DNA of 10,422 nt, taken from contig MNDB01000083.1 in NCBI GenBank assembly GCA_001914705.1, forward strand, positions 1-10,422, given 5' to 3'. Source of the stretch: Actinobacteria bacterium 13_2_20CM_68_14. GTDB taxonomy: Bacteria > Actinomycetota > Thermoleophilia > Gaiellales > Gaiellaceae. Shown in pieces: positions 5,676-10,422 of the stretch. Below the pieces are notes generated by a model that had not been told where the DNA came from, searched no databases, and worked only from the letters and a program-made list of their open reading frames with translations. The translations under genes and the position numbers were made by a program. Within the stretch, counting starts at the first letter, position 1. Each line of letters starts with the position of its first letter.

Positions 5676-6405
5676 GACGCGTAGCGTGCGTCCTGCTTTC
5701 TACGCGCTGGCCCCCGGTGGCTGGCGCGACTACGTAACGCTCATCCACCTTCCCTACACCGCCTGGCACCTGAGCTACGTCGTCATCGGAGCCTGCCTCG
5801 CGCCACACGTCCCAGGCTGGCGGCTCGTGCTCACGGTCGTCGCCTTCTTCCTCGGCCTCGGCGTCGGCGCGCACGCGCTCGACGAGCTCAACGGGCGCCC
5901 GCTACAGACGAGGATTCCGACCGGTGTCCTCGTTGCGCTCGCGGCAGGCTCGCTGGCCGGCGCATCCGCGATCGGAATTGCGGTCGCCGTCACGCACGAC
6001 CTGTGGCTCCTGGCGTTCGTCGCCTTCGGCGCCTTCATCGCCGTCGCGTACAACCTCGAGCTTTTCGGCGGCCTGTTCCACAACCCCTTCTGGCTGGCGG
6101 CGGGCTGGGGCGCGTTTCCGGTTCTGACCGCCTACTTCGCGATGGCGGACCGGATCACGGGCGAGGCCGTCCTCACAGCCCTGTTCGCTGCGTTGCTGAT
6201 CCGCGCCCAGCAGGTGCTCTCGACACCCGTCCGCGACGTCCGTCGCAGAACCATCTCCGTCACGGGCACGATCGAGCGAAGGGATGGGACATCTGTCCCG
6301 ATCGGGCCGGAGACGCTGACCGGTCCGCCCGAGACCGCGCTCCGCTTCATGGCCGCCGCAAGCGTCTCGTTGGCGGCAGCGCTGCTCGTGCTTCGTTTTG
6401 TCTGA
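5665..6405 (+). CDS. Seven-helix membrane protein, possible distant UbiA relative
   Basis: A 246-residue integral membrane protein with about seven hydrophobic segments (roughly 30-50, 52-72, 88-108, 113-131, 137-157, 164-182 and 225-245). After helix 2 comes HALDELNGRPLQTRIPTG (70-87). That resembles the first Asp-rich loop and following RPL/P turn of UbiA prenyltransferases but keeps only one of the usual Asp residues. A YNLELFGG stretch follows helix 4. The second Asp motif of the family is absent; the corresponding region reads STPVRDVRRRT. It may be a divergent or inactive UbiA-superfamily protein, or an unrelated quinone-linked membrane protein; I cannot decide. The GTG at 5665 overlaps the end of the UbiE-type gene by 11 bases, so the two are almost certainly cotranscribed, which supports a link to quinone synthesis. 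A hydrophilic loop (about 195-220) precedes the last helix. Confidence 0.72.
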   Translation: METRTRSVRPAFYALAPGGWRDYVTLIHLPYTAWHLSYVVIGACLAPHVPGWRLVLTVVAFFLGLGVGAHALDELNGRPLQTRIPTGVLVALAAGSLAGASAIGIAVAVTHDLWLLAFVAFGAFIAVAYNLELFGGLFHNPFWLAAGWGAFPVLTAYFAMADRITGEAVLTALFAALLIRAQQVLSTPVRDVRRRTISVTGTIERRDGTSVPIGPETLTGPPETALRFMAAASVSLAAALLVLRFV

Positions 6406-6407
6406 TC

Positions 6408-6424
6408 TACGATCCAGCGTTGTG
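6408..6424 (+). promoter_or_regulatory. Putative leaderless promoter of the coiled-coil gene
   Basis: TACGAT at 6408-6413 begins two bases after the preceding stop and is followed after 8 bases by GTG at 6422. This makes GTG 6422 a better start than the in-frame TTG at 6398, which lies upstream of the hexamer and overlaps the previous gene. No Shine-Dalgarno is present. Confidence 0.52.
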
Positions 6425-7726
6425 AGCTCCGAGACCGCCGTGCAGATCGCCTTCGCCGCCGGCGTCGTCGTGGTCGCAGCCACGATTGCGACGGTGCTGG
6501 CGGGACGCGGCTCCCGGCGCGAGCTCGCCGGAATCGCTGGGCTGCTCGGCCTCGCCGCGACCGGCGGTTGGGTCGTCTTCGCGCTCGACGTCGACCGGGG
6601 AACAGCGGTGGCCGCCGGCGGATTGACGGTCTGTTTCGCCGCAGCCGTTCTGACGCTCCCGCTGCGGTCCGGCCTGGCGCGGACCCGGCGGATCGAGGGC
6701 GAGCTGGAGGAGGCCGAGACCGCGCTGCGCGACCTGGTCGAGCGGGAGACCGTTCTGCGCGGCGAGGAACTCGAGCGCACGCTTGCACGCGCACGAGCCG
6801 AAACGAGCTCGCGCCTCGCCGAAGACGAACGAAAGCTCGCCGAAGCCCGGCGGAACGAACTGGCTCAGCGCGTCGAGCAGCGCCTGACCGAATGGTCCGC
6901 CGACCTCGACCGGATCCAGCAGGGACTGACGACCCGTCTCGCCGAACTGGCGCAACGCCAGCGCGAGGCGGTCGGCGAGGCCCAGTCGAGGCTCGAAACG
7001 GAGATGGAGCAGCTCAAGGCCGCCAGCGAGGACCAGCGCGCGATCCTCGCCAAGCTCCGGGAGGAGTTCGAGCGCGCCGCCGGAGAAGCCGGGACGGCCG
7101 CGCGACGAGAGGTTGAGGTGCACGAGAGCGAGCGCCGAAGAGCGCTGCACGAGGTCTCCGAGCGGCTGCGCCAGCGCGAGCGCGAGCTCCGGGACCGCAT
7201 CGCCGCCGAGGAAACGGAGGCAGTGCGCCGGATTCAGTCGGGGTTCGCCGACGTCGAGCGCCGGCAGATCGATCAACTGACCCGGATCGTCGACCGGACC
7301 GCGAACCGGCTTTCCGAGGCAGGCGTCGAGCAGTTTTCGGCCACGGTCAAGACCGCACGGGACGACGCCGCCAAGCGGCTCTCCCGCGAGCTCGACCGGG
7401 CAGTCGCCCAGTTCGCGCACGACGCGCAATCCGTGCTTGCCGAGCGCCTCGCCCAGGTCTCAGACGCCGGCGCCGCGCGCGTCGACCGCAAGCTGGCCGA
7501 GATCGTCGGCCACATCGAGCAGCGCCGCGACGAGTTCCTCGCCGAGTTCCAGCGCAGGTTCTCTGACGTCGAGGCCGAGCTGAGGTCGCAGATCCGGGCG
7601 GTCGGCGCCGACGCCGAAGCGGAGCGCGAGGTGCTCGAGGCCCGCGTCCACGACTTGACCCGCCGGCTCGAAACCGCGGTCAACGCGGCGGAGTCGAGCC
7701 TTGAAGGTGCGTTTCGTACTCCCTAG
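6422..7726 (+). CDS. Membrane-anchored long coiled-coil protein
   Basis: A 434-residue protein starting at GTG 6422. Three hydrophobic segments (about 7-27, 36-55 and 61-80) anchor it in the membrane. From about residue 88 to the end it is almost entirely charged heptad-like helix (for example ELEEAETALRDLVERE, RQREREL, AEAEREVLEARVHDLTRRLE), with no recognisable catalytic domain. The long helical part is rich in Arg, Glu, Ala and Leu and should form an extended coiled coil, probably facing the cytoplasm. RmuC proteins also pair an N-terminal membrane segment with a coiled coil, but the RmuC nuclease domain is missing. Structural, scaffolding or tethering roles are possible; I assign no function. 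It precedes a small helical protein and the exonuclease VII genes on the same strand. Its TAG stop overlaps an unexplained AGGAGGTG at 7725-7732. Confidence 0.8.
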   Translation: MSSETAVQIAFAAGVVVVAATIATVLAGRGSRRELAGIAGLLGLAATGGWVVFALDVDRGTAVAAGGLTVCFAAAVLTLPLRSGLARTRRIEGELEEAETALRDLVERETVLRGEELERTLARARAETSSRLAEDERKLAEARRNELAQRVEQRLTEWSADLDRIQQGLTTRLAELAQRQREAVGEAQSRLETEMEQLKAASEDQRAILAKLREEFERAAGEAGTAARREVEVHESERRRALHEVSERLRQRERELRDRIAAEETEAVRRIQSGFADVERRQIDQLTRIVDRTANRLSEAGVEQFSATVKTARDDAAKRLSRELDRAVAQFAHDAQSVLAERLAQVSDAGAARVDRKLAEIVGHIEQRRDEFLAEFQRRFSDVEAELRSQIRAVGADAEAEREVLEARVHDLTRRLETAVNAAESSLEGAFRTP

Positions 7727-7789
7727 GAGGTGGGCACAAACTTCGAGCGGCAGGGTTCGTCTAGGAGAAGGCGAAGCAGATCTGACCTC

Positions 7790-7984
7790 ATGGCCCAGAT
7801 AACCGAGACACCACAGGACGAACGAGCGAAGGTCGAAAGCTGGCGTCTCCACGTGCTGATGGAGGCCGGTTTCTCTCTTCCGCTCGCCGAGAAGCTCGCC
7901 CACAGCGAGGCGGACCTGCATCGCGCGGTCGAGATGGTCCGGAGCGGCTGCGACCACGAGACCGCGGCGCGCATCCTGCTTTAA
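7790..7984 (+). CDS. Small helical protein, UBA-like in appearance
   Basis: A 64-residue soluble protein. After a polar N-terminus (AQITETPQDERAK) it shows three short helices: ESWRLHVLMEAGFSLPLAEKLAHSEADLHRAVEMV and then DHETAARILL. The MEAGFS turn, the following helix and the helix ending in ILL resemble the three-helix layout of UBA/CUE-type domains, in which an MGF-like loop links helices 1 and 2. That resemblance is only by eye. The ATG at 7790 was chosen because the in-frame upstream extension from GTG 7730 is an Arg/Ser-rich stretch that looks non-coding, and its AGGAGG overlaps the GTG rather than preceding it. A purine-rich AGGAGAAGG at 7763 is too far (18 bases) to be ideal. It lies between the coiled-coil gene and xseA. 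Confidence 0.62.
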   Translation: MAQITETPQDERAKVESWRLHVLMEAGFSLPLAEKLAHSEADLHRAVEMVRSGCDHETAARILL

Positions 7985-8021
7985 CAACATCAGCCGAGCG
8001 AAGCGAAGGGTCAAACTAGAC

Positions 8022-8051
8022 CCGCGGAAAATGCGCCAGCATTTTCCGCGG
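8022..8051. repeat. Perfect 13-base-arm palindrome upstream of xseA
   Basis: Arms CCGCGGAAAATGC (8022-8034) and GCATTTTCCGCGG (8039-8051) are perfectly complementary around a GCCA loop. It lies 37 bases after the stop of the small helical protein gene and ends just before the putative xseA -10 hexamer (8056). As RNA it would form a very stable hairpin, so it may terminate upstream transcription, although the T-run lies inside the 3' arm instead of after it. As DNA the symmetric site could bind a dimeric regulator of xseA. Confidence 0.75.
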
Positions 8052-8055
8052 TGAC

Positions 8056-8071
8056 TAGCATCGTCCGGGTG
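8056..8071 (+). promoter_or_regulatory. Putative leaderless promoter of xseA
   Basis: TAGCAT at 8056-8061 is followed after 7 bases by GTG at 8069. This favours the GTG at 8069 over the GTG at 8051, which shares its first base with the palindrome. No Shine-Dalgarno precedes either. Confidence 0.48.
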
Positions 8072-9211
8072 AAGGTCGAAGCGACCGCCTACGGTGACCG
8101 CAAGGTCTTCTCCGTCTCTGCGTTCAACCGCGGGATCGCGACCTGGCTGCAGCGGCTGCCGACCGTCTGGGTCGAGGGCGAGGTGACGGAGCTGAAGCGC
8201 CACCAGCGCTGGCAGAGCGTCTTCTTCACGCTCAAGGATCCCGCCGACGGGGCCTGCGTTGGGGTCTCGATGCCGCGCGGGCAGTTCGACGGGCTCCGGC
8301 TCGAGCTCGCCGACGGCGACCGCGTTCACGCCTACGGCAGGCCCGAGCTCTACGCCGCGCGCGGCGAGTTCAGGCTCCGTGCGCTGTCACTCGAGCGGTT
8401 CGGGCTAGGCGACCACCTGGCGGCGCTGGAGCGCCTGAAGCGGAAGCTGGCGTCGGAAGGCCTGTTCGCGGCCGAGCGGAAGCGGGCACTGCCGGTCTGG
8501 CCGCGTAAGATCGGGCTCGTCACTGGCAACGACGCGGCCGCGAAGCGCGATGTCTTGACCGGGATCCAGACCCGGTTTCCACCGGCACATGTCGTCGTGG
8601 CCGAGACCTACGTCCAAGGCCCGCGCGCCGCGGGCGCGGTCGTGGACGCGCTGCGCCGCCTCTGCGAAGTGTCGGAGCTCGACGTCGTCGTCGTCGCCCG
8701 CGGCGGCGGCAGCTTCGAGGATCTCCTGCCCTTCAGCGACGAACGGCTCGTCCGTGCAATCGCCACCTTCCCGGTCCCGATCGTTTCCGCGGTCGGCCAC
8801 GAGCAGGACACCCCGCTCTGCGACCTCGCCGCGGATGTCCGCGCATCGACGCCGACCGCGGCGGCACGGCTTGTCGTTCCGGATCTCGGCGAGCTCCACG
8901 AGCGACTCGAGCGCGCCCGCAGCGGCCTCGGCCGCGGCGCCCGGCGTTCGCTCGAGCTAAAGGTCACGCGCCTGGGGCAAGCGCACGAGCGGCTGCGGCG
9001 CGCGCCGGCGCTGCTGGTCGAGCGGCGCCGAGCCGCGCTCGAGCAAACGGCGGGGCGCCTTCGGGCCCTCTCACCGAAGGCAACCCTGCACCGCGGCTAC
9101 GCGATCGTGCGCGCCGGCGAGACGATCGTCCGCTCCGCGTCGGTCGCCAAGACGGGCGAACGCATCGACGTCGAGGTGAGCGACGGAAGGTTCGGCGCCC
9201 GTGTCGAGTGA
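8069..9211 (+). CDS. xseA: Exonuclease VII large subunit
   Basis: A 380-residue catalytic subunit of exonuclease VII, which degrades single-stranded DNA from either end to short oligonucleotides in repair. An N-terminal OB-fold domain (about 13-110; VFSVSAFNRGI, VWVEGEVTELKRH, VFFTLKD, GDRVHAYGRPELYAARGEFRL) precedes the nuclease domain. That domain shows RKIGLVTGNDAAAKRDVL (146-163), VVARGGGSFEDLLPFSDE (208-225), IVSAVGHEQDTPLCDLAADVRASTPTAAA (238-266) and the C-terminal LSPKATLHRGYAIVR (334-348). It carries a helical segment (270-330) and is somewhat shorter than the roughly 450-residue E. coli enzyme. The start at 8069 follows the promoter argument; GTG 8051 would add six residues. Its TGA overlaps the xseB start by 11 bases. 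Confidence 0.95.
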   Translation: MKVEATAYGDRKVFSVSAFNRGIATWLQRLPTVWVEGEVTELKRHQRWQSVFFTLKDPADGACVGVSMPRGQFDGLRLELADGDRVHAYGRPELYAARGEFRLRALSLERFGLGDHLAALERLKRKLASEGLFAAERKRALPVWPRKIGLVTGNDAAAKRDVLTGIQTRFPPAHVVVAETYVQGPRAAGAVVDALRRLCEVSELDVVVVARGGGSFEDLLPFSDERLVRAIATFPVPIVSAVGHEQDTPLCDLAADVRASTPTAAARLVVPDLGELHERLERARSGLGRGARRSLELKVTRLGQAHERLRRAPALLVERRRAALEQTAGRLRALSPKATLHRGYAIVRAGETIVRSASVAKTGERIDVEVSDGRFGARVE

Positions 9212-9407
9212 GCCAACCTTCGAGTCGGCGCAGCGCGAGCTCGAGCAGATCGTCCAGCGGCTCGAAAGCGGCGAGACCGGCCTCGACGAAGCGATCGCGC
9301 TGTGGGAGCGGGGCGAGGAGCTCTACCGCTTTTGCCTCGGCAAGCTGGACTCGGCCCAGGGCAAGATCGAGCAGCTCGCCAGCCGCGTAGAAGCTGCCAG
9401 ACCCTAG
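9201..9407 (+). CDS. xseB: Exonuclease VII small subunit
   Basis: A 68-residue helical protein with the family pattern TFESAQRELEQIVQRLESGETGLDEAIALWERGEEL followed by a second helix (CLGKLDSAQGKIEQL). Several XseB chains bind the helical region of XseA. The GTG at 9201 overlaps the xseA stop (9209-9211), the usual coupled arrangement for this pair, and gives the normal length. The C-terminus is short but complete, ending at TAG 9405-9407. Confidence 0.93.
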   Translation: MSSEPTFESAQRELEQIVQRLESGETGLDEAIALWERGEELYRFCLGKLDSAQGKIEQLASRVEAARP

Positions 9408-9427
9408 TCGCCTTCAGCGTTCCCGCA

Positions 9428-9442
9428 TAGAATCGGGCCATG
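9428..9442 (+). promoter_or_regulatory. Putative leaderless promoter of the cNMP-domain gene
   Basis: TAGAAT at 9428-9433 is followed after 6 bases by the ATG at 9440. No Shine-Dalgarno is present and no -35 box is convincing. It lies in the 32-base gap after xseB, so this gene probably begins a new transcription unit that also includes the downstream sigma-factor gene. Confidence 0.58.
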
Positions 9443-9865
9443 GCCGACGCGCCGACCGAGCTGCTGGAGCACATCCCCCTCTTCGAGGGCCTTCCGCATA
9501 GGGAGCTGGAGCGAATCGCCCGCTCCTTCAAGGAGCGCCGCTTCAGGGCCGGCCATACGGTTGCCGTGGAAGGAGCCGGCGGCATCGGCTTCTTCGTGAT
9601 CAGTGAGGGGACAGCGAGCGTCGACGTCCACGGCGAGGAGCGGGGCAAGCTCGGCCCTGGCGACTACTTCGGCGAGATGGCCCTGATCGACGACCAGGCA
9701 CGCCGCACCGCGACGATCACGGCCGACTCCGACCTCACGTGCTACGGGCTCACCTCGTGGGAGTTTCGGCCCCTCGTCGAGACGAACGCCCAGATCGCCT
9801 GGAAGTTACTCCAGGTGATGGCCAAGCGGCTGCGCGAATCGGAGCAGCAGCAAATCTCGATCTAG
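9440..9865 (+). CDS. Stand-alone cyclic-nucleotide-binding-domain protein
   Basis: A 141-residue protein that is almost only a cNMP-binding beta-roll. Visible are LEHIPLFEGLPHRELERIARSFKERRFRAG (9-38), GGIGFFVISEGTASV (47-61), and the phosphate-binding cassette region LGPGDYFGEMALIDDQARRTATITA (71-95). E79 and R89 sit where the ribose- and phosphate-binding Glu and Arg lie in PKA/CAP-type domains, so ligand binding is plausible. A closing helix (NAQIAWKLLQVMAKRLRESE) resembles the dimer helix of CAP/FNR proteins, but the DNA-binding helix-turn-helix is absent; the protein stops soon after. It could act as a sensor or adaptor. It lies 15 bases before a sigma-factor gene with which it is probably cotranscribed. 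Confidence 0.85.
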   Translation: MADAPTELLEHIPLFEGLPHRELERIARSFKERRFRAGHTVAVEGAGGIGFFVISEGTASVDVHGEERGKLGPGDYFGEMALIDDQARRTATITADSDLTCYGLTSWEFRPLVETNAQIAWKLLQVMAKRLRESEQQQISI

Positions 9866-9868
9866 TCT

Positions 9869-9873
9869 AGGAG
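9869..9873 (+). promoter_or_regulatory. Shine-Dalgarno sequence of the sigma-factor gene
   Basis: AGGAG lies 7 bases before the TTG at 9881. This decides the start of the sigma-factor gene and contrasts with the leaderless-looking starts elsewhere in the window. Confidence 0.7.
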
Positions 9874-9880
9874 CTGCGGC

Positions 9881-10422
9881 TTGACAGAGACGGTTTCGGC
9901 GGCGCAGCTCGTCGCCCGTTGCCGCAACGGCGACCAGGAGGCGTGGGCGGGGCTCGTCGAGCGGTTTTCCCGCTATGTCTACGCGATCGCGACGCAGGGG
10001 TTCCGGCTGCGGGAGCACGACGCCGAAGACGTCTTTCAGGAGGTCTTTGCGAAGGTCTATGAGCGGCTCGATTCGCTCCGCAGCGACGAGGCGATCCAGC
10101 CCTGGATCGCCCAGCTCACCCGGCGTGTCTGTGTCGATCGCCTGCGAGCGGGCTCACGTGAGGAGACAACCGACGAGACCGAGCTGGCCGCAGACCCGGA
10201 CGAGGACGCGATCGCCCGGATCGACGAGGCGCTCGACGTCCACGACGCGATGGCGGGCCTGCCCGAGAACTGCCGCGAGATCCTCGACCGTTTTTTTGCC
10301 CGCGACGAGACCTACCGGACGATCGGCGATGCGCTCGAATTGCCCGCCGGCACCATCGCCAGCCGGATTTCACGCTGTCTGGTCAAGCTGCGCGACGAAC
10401 TCGAGGGAAGAAAACCGGTCCC
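9881..10422 (+). CDS. ECF-like RNA polymerase sigma factor (truncated by window end)
   Basis: An open frame from TTG 9881 with 180 codons visible and no stop before the window ends. Region 2 spans about residues 8-68 (ARCRNGDQEAWAGLVERF, then HDAEDVFQEVFAKVYERLDSL). PWIAQLTRRVCVDRLRA (74-90) ends that module, followed by an acidic linker (91-113). Region 4 spans about 119-174, with LPENCREILDRFF and the helix-turn-helix TYRTIGDALELPAGTIASRISRCLVKLRDEL. It directs RNA polymerase core to a specific promoter set and carries no region 1.1 or 3. The start is supported by AGGAG 7 bases upstream and by full region 2. The gene follows the cNMP-domain gene by 15 bases. The usual partner, an anti-sigma factor, would lie downstream of the window and is not visible. 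A run of seven Ts (10291-10297) lies within the coding region. Confidence 0.88.
   Translation, partial: MTETVSAAQLVARCRNGDQEAWAGLVERFSRYVYAIATQGFRLREHDAEDVFQEVFAKVYERLDSLRSDEAIQPWIAQLTRRVCVDRLRAGSREETTDETELAADPDEDAIARIDEALDVHDAMAGLPENCREILDRFFARDETYRTIGDALELPAGTIASRISRCLVKLRDELEGRKPV

Noticed and set aside
6407..7429. Minus-strand 340-codon open frame opposite the coiled-coil gene
   Set aside because: It is the antisense shadow of a highly repetitive Glu/Arg/Ala coding sequence and has no start signal or recognisable domain.
9881..9886. TTGACA, a perfect -35 consensus
   Set aside because: No -10 hexamer lies at the proper distance, and the TTG is the start codon of the sigma factor with AGGAG 7 bases upstream.
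10291..10297. Run of seven Ts as a terminator or frameshift site
   Set aside because: It lies inside an intact sigma region 4 reading frame, no hairpin precedes it, and the frame continues normally through the helix-turn-helix.

Overview
The window is a GC-rich bacterial chromosome segment packed with short-gapped genes on both strands. It looks actinobacterial. Starts are often GTG or TTG, and a TANNNT -10 hexamer lies just upstream of many start codons with no Shine-Dalgarno sequence, which suggests leaderless mRNAs. Protein styles (an HLQCATGE-type methyltransferase, a UbiE-type methyltransferase, small alpha-helical orphans) fit a deep-branching actinobacterium such as Thermoleophilia. 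That placement is inference; no rRNA or marker gene is present. No tRNA, rRNA, CRISPR array, transposase or phage gene was seen, and no gene-free stretch exceeds about 110 bases.

Layout. (1) 1-1089, plus: the C-terminal part of a FabL-type enoyl-ACP reductase, then a class I SAM methyltransferase. (2) 1049-2979, minus: a 307-residue proline dehydrogenase followed by a short class III aminotransferase, coupled by a TTGA stop/start overlap, probably an amino-acid catabolic pair. (3) 3025-3861, plus: a two-part GNAT acetyltransferase transcribed divergently from proline dehydrogenase across a 45-base gap. (4) 3862-4973: two minus-strand genes of unknown function bracketed by inverted copies of a hairpin-forming repeat of about 45 bases, with a stray duplicate of one gene's 3' end. 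(5) 4974-6405, plus: a UbiE/MenG-type methyltransferase overlapping a seven-helix membrane protein that may be a distant UbiA relative, so probably quinone-related. (6) 6422-9407, plus: a membrane-anchored coiled-coil protein, a 64-residue helical protein, and exonuclease VII subunits XseA and XseB. A perfect 13-base-arm palindrome precedes xseA. (7) 9440-10422, plus: a stand-alone cyclic-nucleotide-binding-fold protein and, 15 bases later, an ECF-like sigma factor that starts at TTG with a good Shine-Dalgarno and runs off the window.

Most genes are ordinary housekeeping or metabolic genes. The parts least explained by known families are the inverted repeats around the two orphan genes at 3970-4887 with the duplicated gene tail, the coiled-coil membrane protein beside exonuclease VII, the palindrome before xseA, and the cNMP-fold/sigma pair. 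I see no clear evidence of an entirely new multi-gene system.
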